A stretch of 59,219 nt of DNA, from contig JAFSGP010000024.1 in assembly GCA_017440755.1 (NCBI GenBank), positions 1 to 59,219 on the forward strand, written 5' to 3'. The stretch comes from Clostridia bacterium (GTDB lineage: Bacteria; Bacillota; Clostridia; Oscillospirales; Acutalibacteraceae). The position numbers and the translations under genes are program-made. The notes below the pieces were generated by a model, which searched no databases, had not been told where the DNA came from, and worked only from the letters and a program-made list of their open reading frames with translations. Shown here piece by piece: positions 25,235-33,866 of this stretch. The first letter of the stretch is position 1, and every line of letters starts with the position of its first letter.

Positions 25235-25834
25235 ATGCAATTCGTGATTGCCACCCATAATGCCCATAAGCTCATTGAGCTGGAGCGGATTTTAAAGCCC
25301 TTGGGCATTCGTGCGGTCACTGACCGCGATTTGGGGCTGGAATTGCCCGAGGTGGAGGAAACAGGCACCACCTTTGCGGAGAACGCCTATCTCAAGGCGG
25401 CGTCCGCCTGTGAGTTTACGGGCTTGCCCGCCATTGCCGACGATTCCGGCTTGGTGGTAGACGCTCTGGACGGTCGCCCCGGTGTATACTCCGCCCGTTA
25501 CGGCGGGGAAGAGGCTACCGACGACGACCGCAACGTGTTACTTTTGCAGGAGATGAAGGACGTTCCGGCGGGGCAACGACAGGCGCGGTTCATTTCCGCG
25601 GTGTGTTGCGTGTTCCCTAACGGAGATGTGCTGCGCGCCGAGGGCGCCTTTGAGGGGGAGATAGGCTACGCTCCCGCAGGGGAGAACGGCTTTGGCTACG
25701 ACCCCATTTTTGTGGTGGGGGACCGCACCTCGGCAGAGATGTCTCCCGCCGAGAAGGACGCGGTCAGCCACCGCGGCAAGGCGCTGACGGTATTTGCAAA
25801 AGACTTGGAAACCTATTTAGCTAAGAATAAATGA
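25235..25834 (+). CDS. rdgB: XTP/dITP diphosphatase (RdgB/HAM1 family)
   Basis: House-cleaning pyrophosphatase that hydrolyses non-canonical purine triphosphates such as XTP and dITP. The 199-residue protein shows the family motifs IATHNAHKL, TFAENAYLKA, ADDSGLVVDAL, GFGYDPIF and SHRGKAL in order. It starts 2 bp after ftsY. Confidence 0.95.
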   Translation: MQFVIATHNAHKLIELERILKPLGIRAVTDRDLGLELPEVEETGTTFAENAYLKAASACEFTGLPAIADDSGLVVDALDGRPGVYSARYGGEEATDDDRNVLLLQEMKDVPAGQRQARFISAVCCVFPNGDVLRAEGAFEGEIGYAPAGENGFGYDPIFVVGDRTSAEMSPAEKDAVSHRGKALTVFAKDLETYLAKNK

Positions 25835-25844
25835 GGTAGGAATA

Positions 25845-26135
25845 ATGACCAGTAAACAACGCGCGTATCTGCGCAGCTTATGCAATTCCATGGACCCCAT
25901 TCTCCACGCGGGGAAGGGCGGTATTTCCGATGCGATGATAAAGCAGGCGGACGATGCCCTCACCGCCCGCGAGCTGATTAAGGGCAAGGTGCTGGAGACG
26001 GCACCGGCCACCGCCCGCGAAATCGCTGAGGAGATTGCTGCGGCGGTAGGAGCGCAGGTGGTACAGGTGGTGGGACGCACCTTCGTGCTGTTCCGCCAGC
26101 GGGAGAAGGATTCCCAGATTCGTTTACCCAAGTAA
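25845..26135 (+). CDS. yhbY: YhbY family RNA-binding protein (CRM domain)
   Basis: A 96-residue single CRM-domain protein that binds precursors of the large ribosomal subunit. Conserved features are KQRAYLRSL, HAGKGG (the GxxG-like loop), and the C-terminal QVVGRTFVLFR. It lies just before nadD, as in many Firmicutes. Confidence 0.9.
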   Translation: MTSKQRAYLRSLCNSMDPILHAGKGGISDAMIKQADDALTARELIKGKVLETAPATAREIAEEIAAAVGAQVVQVVGRTFVLFRQREKDSQIRLPK

Positions 26136-26173
26136 ACACTAAGAAATTTTGCACAAAAGGAGGGGGGCAGCCG

Positions 26174-27385
26174 ATGAAGAAAATGGGCTTATTCGGTGGG
26201 TCTTTTGACCCCATACACAGCGGCCATTTAGCGATGGCACAGCGGTTTATGCAGCGGCTGGAGCTGGACGGCGTTTTGCTGATGCCGACCTGCGTGCCCC
26301 CTCACAAGATACGGGAGCGCATGGCAGCGGCCTCTCATCGTCTGGCTATGTGTCGTCTGGCGGTGGGGGAGTGCGACGGCCTCACGGTGTCCGATATGGA
26401 GTTGACCCGCGAGGGCGCCAGCTTTACGGTGGAGACACTGGAGGAGCTGCACCGCCGCTATCCCGACACGGAGTGGTATCTGTTCACGGGGGCGGATATG
26501 TTCTGTACCCTGCGCACGTGGTACCGCTTTGAGGATATTGCCCGTCTGGCGGTGCTGTGCACCATACCTCGCGAGGGGACGGATACGGCGCAATTGTTGG
26601 CGTATGCGGAGGCACTCACCGCCGACGGCATACGGTGCTACGTGGACCCACAGCCCGTACAGCCGATTTCTTCCACAGAAATTCGCCGCCGCGTGACGGC
26701 GGGCGAGCCCCTTGACGGTCTGGTGCCCGCGGCGGTGGCGCAGTATATCGAGCTCCACGGCTTATATCGGGAGGACGGGGCGATGGATACCCGCACTAAG
26801 GACCAGCAGTTTACCCAAATTATCCGTGCGCGGCTGGGAGACTACCGTTATCACCACTCACTGTGCGTTGCCGAGGAGGCGCGCCGTTTGGCGGAGCGCT
26901 ACGGCGCCGACCCGCAAAAGGCGTACACGGCAGGTCTTCTGCACGATATTATGAAGGATACCGCCCCAAAAACCCAGTTGCAAATTCTATCCGACTTTGG
27001 TATACTGTTGGACGAGGTGGAGCAGCAGAGCAAAACCTTGTGGCACGCCCGTTCCGGCGCGGTGTTTCTCCGCCATATACTGGGCGTGACCGATGAGGAT
27101 ATTCTGCAGGCGGTGCGTTACCACACGACCGGACGTGCCGGAATGAGCTTGTTGGAAAAGGTGCTGTTTGTGGCGGATTTCACGTCGGCAGATCGGGACT
27201 ACGAGGACGTTGACGTGATTCGCTGTCTGGCGGACGAGGCATTGGACAGCGCGATACAATACGGCATTGATTATACCATTCGTGATTTGTTGGAGCAGGG
27301 CAGACCGATTCACCCCAATACGTTGGCTGCCTACAACGACATCGTATTGTCTGAACAGAACGGAGGGCAAACGAATGAACAATAA
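26174..27385 (+). CDS. Fused nicotinate-nucleotide adenylyltransferase and YqeK-type HD hydrolase
   Basis: A 403-residue protein joining two enzymes usually encoded by adjacent genes. Residues 1-200 are NadD: GGSFDPIHSGHLAMA is the nucleotidyltransferase motif and ISSTEIRRR is the C-terminal motif, for NAD synthesis. Residues from 204 (MDTRTKDQQF) are YqeK-like: the HD domain has H-S-x-C, LLHDIMKD and the H...H metal pattern, as in diadenosine tetraphosphate hydrolases. The junction holds an ATG (26783) preceded by GGGAGGA, so a separate YqeK product could also be made. It overlaps the next gene by 11 bp. Confidence 0.92.
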   Translation: MKKMGLFGGSFDPIHSGHLAMAQRFMQRLELDGVLLMPTCVPPHKIRERMAAASHRLAMCRLAVGECDGLTVSDMELTREGASFTVETLEELHRRYPDTEWYLFTGADMFCTLRTWYRFEDIARLAVLCTIPREGTDTAQLLAYAEALTADGIRCYVDPQPVQPISSTEIRRRVTAGEPLDGLVPAAVAQYIELHGLYREDGAMDTRTKDQQFTQIIRARLGDYRYHHSLCVAEEARRLAERYGADPQKAYTAGLLHDIMKDTAPKTQLQILSDFGILLDEVEQQSKTLWHARSGAVFLRHILGVTDEDILQAVRYHTTGRAGMSLLEKVLFVADFTSADRDYEDVDVIRCLADEALDSAIQYGIDYTIRDLLEQGRPIHPNTLAAYNDIVLSEQNGGQTNEQ

Positions 27386-28652
27386 AAGAGGACAGAAGCA
27401 GGTTAGTCTGGCCGGTGTAGCCAACACTACTACCAAACCTATGAAGAAGAAAAAGCCTTTCCCTTGGGTGGGGCTTGTCGTGACGGTGGTGGTGATTGCT
27501 TTGGTGGTCACCGCTTGCCTGACGCTGTTTCGCGAGGAGAAGGGCCCCGCTCTTTCCGCCCGCGAGATGGTGGAGTATACCGTCACCCCCGATTCCGTCA
27601 ACGGCAAGGTGAGCTATTATGCACTGGCTGTGACGGGGGAGAAGGCCACCGATCGTCTGGATATGGTGGCGGTGCTGTGCTGCGACTGGAAGAATAAGTC
27701 TGCCGGCGTTTTGCAGGTGCCTGTGGCTACCTATATCGGAAAGGATACGGGCTTTGCGGTGTCGGCTATTGGCGACGTATGGGGCAAGCCTCAGCCGGAG
27801 ACCTTCTGTTCCACCTGCCGCATTCGGCTGGAGGAGAAGGACATCGCCGAGGGAACCCATAAAACCTGCGGTTCTGCTACCGAGCAGCGCACCGGCTCTG
27901 CCTATGGCGACCTGATTCGTGTGTTTAATGACCAATACGGTTTGCCTATTGACAACTTTTTGGTGATTCCTCGAGCGGGACTGGCGCAGATGATTGACCT
28001 GTTGGGCGGTGTGAACGTAAAGCTTAACGAGGGCATGATGCTGGCGGACGTCAACTACGAGAGTGGTGTGCAGCTCTTGCCCGGTGACGCGGCGGTGGAT
28101 TATGCCATCACCGACGATTATGCGGGCACGCCTGACAGCGACGTGAACACCCGTATGGCGCGGCAGCGACAGCTTTTTGCCGCTATTTTACAGGGGATTT
28201 CCACCTGTGAAGCAGACGAGCTTTACAGCGTTGATAAGACCACGGGCGCAACAAAAGGCGTGTTCGGCAAGCTGATGCTGGGGGAGAATCCGCTGCGGTT
28301 CAACACCACCTCTTTCGGTAAGGCACGTCTGCTGAATATTTCCGAGGGTGCTGCCAACGACCTTAAGCTATCTGCCGCCATTGCTAAGTTTGCGCAGAAG
28401 CTGAGCGGCATTTCTTTGGACAAGATTACCTTCAGCACTCTGCCCGGCACCACCGCCAAGGACGGAACCGCCACTTATTATTCGGTAGATACGGCTGCGG
28501 CGGCACAATTACTTGGCGAGCAAATGAACCCTTACCAGCTGACGGTAGAGGTTACCGCTCCTACCTTGACACAGAGCGCCGCCGCCCACGGGGCGAACAC
28601 CGTGGTACTGGACAGCATCGCGGCGATTGCGGACGGGGATAAGGAGGACTAA
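27375..28652 (+). CDS. LCP (LytR-CpsA-Psr) family protein with altered active-site motif
   Basis: LCP proteins attach anionic polymers to peptidoglycan from lipid-linked precursors outside the membrane. The 425-residue protein has a Lys-rich cytoplasmic N-terminus, one transmembrane helix (about 31-50) and an LCP domain with RLDMVAVL, MIDLLGGVNV and the RMARQRQLF motif. The usual strand motif PRDT, whose Arg and Asp contact the pyrophosphate, reads PVAT here. An inserted CSTC...KTC segment could form a disulfide or metal site. ATG 27375 lies within the end of the preceding gene. rsfS follows after 2 bp. Confidence 0.8.
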   Translation: MNNKRGQKQVSLAGVANTTTKPMKKKKPFPWVGLVVTVVVIALVVTACLTLFREEKGPALSAREMVEYTVTPDSVNGKVSYYALAVTGEKATDRLDMVAVLCCDWKNKSAGVLQVPVATYIGKDTGFAVSAIGDVWGKPQPETFCSTCRIRLEEKDIAEGTHKTCGSATEQRTGSAYGDLIRVFNDQYGLPIDNFLVIPRAGLAQMIDLLGGVNVKLNEGMMLADVNYESGVQLLPGDAAVDYAITDDYAGTPDSDVNTRMARQRQLFAAILQGISTCEADELYSVDKTTGATKGVFGKLMLGENPLRFNTTSFGKARLLNISEGAANDLKLSAAIAKFAQKLSGISLDKITFSTLPGTTAKDGTATYYSVDTAAAAQLLGEQMNPYQLTVEVTAPTLTQSAAAHGANTVVLDSIAAIADGDKED

Positions 28653-28654
28653 CT

Positions 28655-29035
28655 ATGGCGAAGGCAATATGGCAGACCGCCGTGGTGTCCCTCGACAGCC
28701 ATAAGGCAACGGATATCAAGCTGCTGGACGTGGCGGCGGTTACCTCCATTGCGGATTGGTTTTTGCTCGCCAGCGGCGGCAGCGCCAACCAGGTGCGCAG
28801 CCTGTGCGACTACGTAGAGGAGGCGCTGGCGAAGGAGGGGTATCACCCCCTGCGTACCGAGGGGTACCAGACGGGTGACTGGATCACCTTGGACTACGGC
28901 GATTTGATGATTCACCTGTTCCGCCGCGAGGTGCGGCAGTTTTACGATTTAGAGCGGCTATGGGCAGATGCTCCGGCTGTGGATATTGAGGCATATTTGA
29001 TACAGGAAAACAACGGTGAGGAGAATAGAGTATGA
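28655..29035 (+). CDS. rsfS: Ribosome silencing factor RsfS
   Basis: Binds L14 on the 50S subunit and blocks subunit joining during starvation. The 126-residue protein has the DUF143 motifs VTSIADWFLLASG, GYQTGDWITLDYGDLMIHLF and REFYDLERLW-like (RQFYDLERLW). It overlaps leuS by 4 bp (ATGA). The nadD-yqeK-lcp-rsfS-leuS order is typical of Clostridia. Confidence 0.95.
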   Translation: MAKAIWQTAVVSLDSHKATDIKLLDVAAVTSIADWFLLASGGSANQVRSLCDYVEEALAKEGYHPLRTEGYQTGDWITLDYGDLMIHLFRREVRQFYDLERLWADAPAVDIEAYLIQENNGEENRV

Positions 29036-31458
29036 TACAGTACAATCCGGCAGAAATCGAATCGAAATGGCAAAAATATTGGGAAGATAATCAGACGTTC
29101 CACACCGACGTGTGGGATTTCTCCAAGCCCAAGTATTACGTTTTGGATATGTTCCCGTATCCCTCCGGTGTGGGTCTGCACGCAGGTCACCCCGAGGGCT
29201 ATACGGCCACGGATATTATGTCCCGTATGAAGCGTATGCAGGGCTTTAACGTCCTGCACCCCATGGGCTACGATTCTTTTGGTCTGCCCGCGGAGCAGTA
29301 TGCGGTTTCCACCGGTAACCACCCCAACGGCTTTACCGAGGAGAACATCAAGACCTTCTCCAAACAGCTGAAGGAGCTGGGTTTCGACTACGACTGGTCC
29401 AAGATGACCGCTACCTCCGACCCTGAGTTTTACAAGTGGACCCAGTGGATTTTTAAGAAGCTGTGGGAGGCGGGCTATGCCAAGCGCATCGAGATGCCCG
29501 TTAACTGGTGTGAGGAGCTGGGCACGGTTCTGTCCAACGATGAGGTCATCGACGGCAAATCCGAGCGCGGCGGCTATCCTGTGGTGAAGAAGAATATGAT
29601 GCAGTGGGTTATCGACCAGCCCGCCTTCGCCGAGAAGCTGCTGGAGGGCTTGGAGGAAATCGACTGGCCCGAATCCACCAAGGAGATTCAGCGCAACTGG
29701 ATTGGTAAATCCACCGGTGTTGAGGTAGATTTCAAACTGGTGGGCGGCGGCGAATTCTCTATCTACACCACCTGTATCGAAACCATCTACGGCATCACCT
29801 TTATGGTGCTGGCACCGGACGGCAAGATTACGGCAAGTCTCCTGGACCGCGTAGAAAATCGGGACGAGGTGCAGGCGTACATAGACGAAACGGTGAAAAA
29901 GTCGGATATGGACCGCACCGACCTTAACAAGGGTAAGTCCGGTTGCCCTCTCAAGGGCGTATACGCCATCAACCCCGTCAACGGTAAGGAAGTGCCCGTG
30001 TTTATCGGCGACTTTGTGCTGGCGAACTACGGCACCGGCGCGGTTATGGCGGTTCCCAGCCATGACCAGCGCGATTTTGAGTATGCTATTGCCCATAACA
30101 TTCCGATGATTCAGGTCATCGAGGGACGCGACGTGTCCGAGTGCGCCTTTGAGAAACAGGATTATCTGGGTAAGGGCTGCAAGCTGATCAATTCCGAGGA
30201 ATTCACCGGTCTGACGGTGGAGGAGGCGAAAGAGGCTATCACCTGCAAGCTGGAGCAGCAGGGGGTTGCCCGCCGCAAAAACAATTATCACTTCCGCGAG
30301 TGGATTTTTGCCCGTCAGCGGTATTGGGGCGAGCCGGTTCCTTGCGTGTATACCGAGGACGGCGAGACCGTGTTCCTGCCCGACGAGGAGCTGCCTTTGG
30401 TCCTGCCTGTGTTGGAGGACTATAAGGGCCGTGGCGGTCAGGCGCCGCTGGAGAATGCGGAGGAATGGAAGCACTACGACAAGGACGGCCTCAAGGGTCT
30501 GCGTGAGACCTCCACGATGCCGGGTTCTGCGGGTTCTTCTTGGTACTATATGCGGTATATCGACCCCCGCAACAACGACACCTTCTGTGACCCCGAGCTG
30601 CTGAAGCACTGGATGCCCGTTGACCTGTACGTGGGCGGTCCCGAGCACGCGGTGGGTCACCTGATGTATGCCCGTATCTGGAACCGCTTCCTGTATGACA
30701 GCGGTCTGTCTCCCGTAAAGGAGCCCTTTAAGAAACTGGTGCATCAGGGTATGATTCTGGGTGAGAACGGCATCAAGATGGGTAAGCGGTTCCCCGAGTT
30801 TGTGGTGAACCCCAGTGATATCGTGCGGGATTACGGCGCGGACACCCTGCGTCTGTACGAGATGTTTATGGGTCCGCTGGAGGTTTCTAAGCCTTGGTCC
30901 ACCGCCGCGGTGGCAGGCGCACGTAAGTTTATCAACCGTGTGTGGAATTTCTTCTCCGAGCCCGCTAACATTGTGGAGACCGACGACGGCACGCTGACCA
31001 AAATTTATCACCAGACCGTCAAAAAGGTGACGAACGACTTTGAGGTGCTGGGCTTCAACACCGCGATTGCCCAGATGATGGTATTTGTCAACGAGGTTTA
31101 TAAGGCTGGTACCTGTCCTCGTGCCTATGCTGAGGGCTTTATCAAGATGATTTCCTGCATCACGCCTCACGTGGGTGAGGAACTCTGGCAGCTGCTGGGT
31201 CACAGCGATACCATCGCCTATGAGGCATGGCCTACCTATGACGAGGCGGCCTGTGTGGAGCACACCGTGGAAATCGCCCTGCAGGTGAACGGCAAGATTC
31301 GTAACCGCATCAGCGTAGCGGCGGATATTACCGCGGAAGAGGCGCTGGCAGCCGCCAAAGCCGACGAGCGTGTGGCGCCGATGCTGGAGGGTATGCAGAT
31401 AATGAAAGAGCTGTACGTCCCCGGAAAATTGGTGAATTTGGTGGTTAAACCGCAGTAA
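29032..31458 (+). CDS. leuS: Leucyl-tRNA synthetase
   Basis: Charges tRNA-Leu with leucine. The 808-residue class I synthetase has the HIGH motif as H50-A-G-H53 in PYPSGVGLHAGHPEGY, the CP1 editing domain (about 220-420), and the C-terminal anticodon and LeuRS-specific region. The KMSKS loop reads KMGKR (582-586), so the central serine is replaced by glycine. This may be a lineage variant. No T-box leader is possible because the gene starts within rsfS. Confidence 0.97.
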   Translation: MIQYNPAEIESKWQKYWEDNQTFHTDVWDFSKPKYYVLDMFPYPSGVGLHAGHPEGYTATDIMSRMKRMQGFNVLHPMGYDSFGLPAEQYAVSTGNHPNGFTEENIKTFSKQLKELGFDYDWSKMTATSDPEFYKWTQWIFKKLWEAGYAKRIEMPVNWCEELGTVLSNDEVIDGKSERGGYPVVKKNMMQWVIDQPAFAEKLLEGLEEIDWPESTKEIQRNWIGKSTGVEVDFKLVGGGEFSIYTTCIETIYGITFMVLAPDGKITASLLDRVENRDEVQAYIDETVKKSDMDRTDLNKGKSGCPLKGVYAINPVNGKEVPVFIGDFVLANYGTGAVMAVPSHDQRDFEYAIAHNIPMIQVIEGRDVSECAFEKQDYLGKGCKLINSEEFTGLTVEEAKEAITCKLEQQGVARRKNNYHFREWIFARQRYWGEPVPCVYTEDGETVFLPDEELPLVLPVLEDYKGRGGQAPLENAEEWKHYDKDGLKGLRETSTMPGSAGSSWYYMRYIDPRNNDTFCDPELLKHWMPVDLYVGGPEHAVGHLMYARIWNRFLYDSGLSPVKEPFKKLVHQGMILGENGIKMGKRFPEFVVNPSDIVRDYGADTLRLYEMFMGPLEVSKPWSTAAVAGARKFINRVWNFFSEPANIVETDDGTLTKIYHQTVKKVTNDFEVLGFNTAIAQMMVFVNEVYKAGTCPRAYAEGFIKMISCITPHVGEELWQLLGHSDTIAYEAWPTYDEAACVEHTVEIALQVNGKIRNRISVAADITAEEALAAAKADERVAPMLEGMQIMKELYVPGKLVNLVVKPQ

Positions 31459-31492
31459 TGCGAAAATATTTTAGAAAAAACGCATTTTGGTC

Positions 31493-31521
31493 TTGACTGA
31501 TTTGTGTTTTTAGGCTATAAT
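31493..31521 (+). promoter_or_regulatory. Sigma-A promoter of rpsU
   Basis: TTGACT (31493-31498) and TATAAT (31516-31521) are 17 bp apart, 59 bp before the rpsU start. Confidence 0.85.
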
Positions 31522-31579
31522 GATTTGGCATTGTTGCAATATTACCCCTGCCATATGGCGGAGGGAGGGAAATAAGAGT

Positions 31580-31756
31580 ATGTCAGAAGTTCGAGTAAAA
31601 GAGAATGAGTCTCTGGATAGCGCTCTGCGTCGCTGGAAGAAGTCCTGCGCTCGCGCCGGTACTTTGGCCGAGGTGCGTAAGAGAGAGCACTACGAGAAAC
31701 CTTCCGTAAAGCGTAAGAAGAAGTCGGAAGCTGCGCGCAAGAGAAAATTCAAATAA
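31580..31756 (+). CDS. rpsU: 30S ribosomal protein S21
   Basis: A 58-residue basic small-subunit protein with the conserved [18 protein letters not shown] and the Lys/Arg-rich tail ending RKRKFK. ATG 31580 follows GGAGGGA; an upstream in-frame extension is not conserved. The gene is monocistronic, with its own promoter and terminator. Confidence 0.96.
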   Translation: MSEVRVKENESLDSALRRWKKSCARAGTLAEVRKREHYEKPSVKRKKKSEAARKRKFK

Positions 31757-31762
31757 GCGTAG

Positions 31763-31797
31763 AAAAAGCGGGCAGGTCACTGTCCGCTTTTTGTTTT
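31763..31797 (+). terminator. Intrinsic terminator of rpsU
   Basis: A 13-bp stem (31763-31775 with 31780-31792, one G-T pair), a GTCA loop and a T-run. The ribosome site of the next gene begins inside its tail. Confidence 0.85.
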
Positions 31798-31808
31798 GGA
31801 GGTTTAGT

Positions 31809-32330
31809 ATGGCTTTGTTGTATCCTACCTTGTACCGCCGTCGCATTACCGACGTGACGGTGGAGGACTTGCGCGCTTTGGGGGCGCAGGGGATTCTGCT
31901 GGACGTGGATAACACCCTCACCACCCACGATGCGCCCGACCTGACCGAGGAGGTCAAGGCTTGGCTGGAGACGATGAAAACCGCAGGGTTCTCAATGATT
32001 ATCGTGTCCAACAATAAGGCGGTGCGGGTCGCTCCTTTTGCGGAGAAAATCGGGCTGCCCTTTCACGCGCTGGCGCACAAGCCGCTGGCTACCGGCTTTT
32101 TGGCGGCGGCGGAGCAGCTGGGAATACCTTCTTCCGCTTGCGTGGCGATAGGGGACCAGATTTTTACCGATATTTTGGGCGCCAATTTGTCCGAGATGCC
32201 CTGCATTCTGCTGGAGCCTATCCAGCCGGAGGTGGAGCAGAAATTTATCGTGTTCAAACGAAAAATCGAGCGGGTGCTGCTCAATACCCGCCGTCAGCGG
32301 AAAAAGAAGGAGGCGGATTATGGTGGCTGA
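31809..32330 (+). CDS. yqeG: YqeG family HAD-type phosphatase
   Basis: A 173-residue HAD superfamily protein (IIIA subtype) with motif I DVDNTLT, motif II IVSNN, motif III lysine in HKP, and motif IV GDQIFTDILGA. These are the marks of a Mg-dependent phosphatase, but the substrate of YqeG is not known to me. TTTTGGAGG precedes ATG 31809 by 5 nt. It overlaps the next gene by 11 bp. Confidence 0.9.
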   Translation: MALLYPTLYRRRITDVTVEDLRALGAQGILLDVDNTLTTHDAPDLTEEVKAWLETMKTAGFSMIIVSNNKAVRVAPFAEKIGLPFHALAHKPLATGFLAAAEQLGIPSSACVAIGDQIFTDILGANLSEMPCILLEPIQPEVEQKFIVFKRKIERVLLNTRRQRKKKEADYGG

Positions 32331-33180
32331 GGCTTTATTCGGTCCTGCGGGCAACTGCGAGGCGTTCCATGCCGCGGGTTATAAATCCACGGTGCAGATT
32401 TTTCCTTGGTTGGCACAGCAGGGGCTGACTGCCTATGAATATCAGTGTGGGCGCGGTGTGCGCCTGTCCGCCGATTCCGCCGCCGCGATTCGGGCGGCGG
32501 CTAAGGAAAGCGGCATCACTGTGTCCTTGCATGCGCCCTATTTCATTTCTCTCGCCTCGGCGGAGGAGGAAAAGCGGGAAAACAGTATCCGCTATATTCT
32601 GGACAGTGCGCGGGCGGTGTCCCTATTGGGGGGCGACCGCATTGTGGTGCACCCCGGCGGTCTGGGCGGACGCAGCCGAGGGGAGGCTACCGCCCTTGCC
32701 ACCGAAACTCTGCTGAAGGCCCAGTGGGTGCTGGACGGGGAGGGGCTCTCCCACGTGCATATCTGCCCCGAGGTGATGGGCAAGATTAACCAGTTGGGTA
32801 CCTTAGAGGAGGTGCTCACCTTCTGCGAGGCGGAGGAGCGTTTTTTGCCTTGTGTGGATTTCGGACATCTCAACAGCCGCACCGGCGGCGAGACCAACAG
32901 CCGCGAAGCGTTTGCAGCGGTGGTGGATACCATCGGTCAGCGATTGGGGGAGGAGAGAATGGGTTCCTTCCACATTCATTTTTCGAAAATCGAGTATACG
33001 GGCGGCGGCGAGAAGCGGCATCTCACCTTCGCGGATACGCTGTACGGTCCCGACCCCGCGCCGCTGATGACCCTGTTGGCGGAGCGCGGATTGACCCCCA
33101 CGGTTATTTGCGAGTCCGCGGGCACCCAAACGGCGGATGCGGCGGAAATGCAACGATTGTATATATCGGCCAAGCAATAA
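32320..33180 (+). CDS. Endonuclease IV-like TIM-barrel protein (AP endonuclease family)
   Basis: A 286-residue TIM-barrel protein resembling deoxyribonuclease IV, which cuts at abasic sites using three zinc ions. The metal-ligand positions can be followed: SLHAPYFISLAS, VVHPGG, CPEVMGK, VDFGHLNS, FHIHFSKI and ICES. The spacing fits the Nfo family, although the sequence is divergent and a sugar-phosphate isomerase of the same fold is the alternative. The ATG overlaps yqeG, so the two are cotranscribed. Confidence 0.75.
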   Translation: MVAEALFGPAGNCEAFHAAGYKSTVQIFPWLAQQGLTAYEYQCGRGVRLSADSAAAIRAAAKESGITVSLHAPYFISLASAEEEKRENSIRYILDSARAVSLLGGDRIVVHPGGLGGRSRGEATALATETLLKAQWVLDGEGLSHVHICPEVMGKINQLGTLEEVLTFCEAEERFLPCVDFGHLNSRTGGETNSREAFAAVVDTIGQRLGEERMGSFHIHFSKIEYTGGGEKRHLTFADTLYGPDPAPLMTLLAERGLTPTVICESAGTQTADAAEMQRLYISAKQ

Positions 33181-33215
33181 ATTTTACCTTTTTTGGTAAA
33201 AATGCAAAATAGTGC

Positions 33216-33244
33216 TTGAAATATTCGCGAGAATAGGGTACAAT
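33216..33244 (+). promoter_or_regulatory. Sigma-A promoter of efp
   Basis: TTGAAA (33216-33221) and TACAAT (33239-33244) are 17 bp apart, 32 bp before the start codon. Confidence 0.75.
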
Positions 33245-33276
33245 AGGGTGTAGTCTAAAAATGGAGGAATTTAGTT

Positions 33277-33834
33277 ATGGTATCTGCAGGCGATTTTCGT
33301 AACGGCGTAACGTTTGAAGAGGACGGCAACGTCTTACAGGTAGTTGAGTTTCAGCATGTGAAACCCGGTAAGGGCGCTGCCTTTGTGCGCACCAAGACCA
33401 AGAACGTAATCACCGGTGCTGTGGTTGAAAAGAGCTACAACCCCACCGCCAAGTTCCCCACCGCTTACATCGAGCGTAAGGAGATGGAATATTCTTACAG
33501 CGACGGCGATCTGTACTACTTTATGGATCCCGAGAGCTACGAGCTGATGCCCATCAACGGCAGCGATCTGCCCGACAACTTCAAGTTTGTCAAGGAGAAT
33601 ATGATCTGCCGCATTATGTCCTACAAGGGCAAGGTATTCGGCGTAGAGCCCCCCAACTTCGTAGAGCTGACCGTTACCCAGACCGACCCCGGCTTCAAGG
33701 GTAACACCGCTACCAACACCACCAAGCCCGCCACTCTGGAGACCGGCGCAGAGGTGCGTGTGCCCCTGTTCATCGACGAGGGTGAGGTTATCCGTGTGGA
33801 TACCCGCACCGGCGAGTATATGGACCGCGCCTAA
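33277..33834 (+). CDS. efp: Elongation factor P
   Basis: Rescues ribosomes stalled at polyproline. The 185-residue protein has the KOW-like N domain with the tip lysine K32 in VKPGKGAAF, and two OB-like domains ending in the signature [16 protein letters not shown]. Standard length. AATGGAGG precedes the ATG. It is followed after 32 bp by the zinc-ribbon gene without a visible terminator. Confidence 0.97.
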   Translation: MVSAGDFRNGVTFEEDGNVLQVVEFQHVKPGKGAAFVRTKTKNVITGAVVEKSYNPTAKFPTAYIERKEMEYSYSDGDLYYFMDPESYELMPINGSDLPDNFKFVKENMICRIMSYKGKVFGVEPPNFVELTVTQTDPGFKGNTATNTTKPATLETGAEVRVPLFIDEGEVIRVDTRTGEYMDRA

Positions 33835-33866
33835 TTACACGTATCTATATTAAGGAGGTTTTTGCT

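Noticed and set aside
28900..29031. A T-box or other leader for leuS
   Set aside because: leuS begins inside rsfS (ATGA overlap), leaving no room for a leader.
28942..31263. A 773-codon open frame on the minus strand opposite leuS
   Set aside because: It is a mirror of GC-rich codon use in leuS; the translation is rich in His, Leu and Gly, shows no family motif and lacks a ribosome binding site.
33183..33202. A possible terminator ATTTTACC/GGTAAAAT after the endonuclease IV-like gene
   Set aside because: The stem is short and AT-rich and no T-run follows it.
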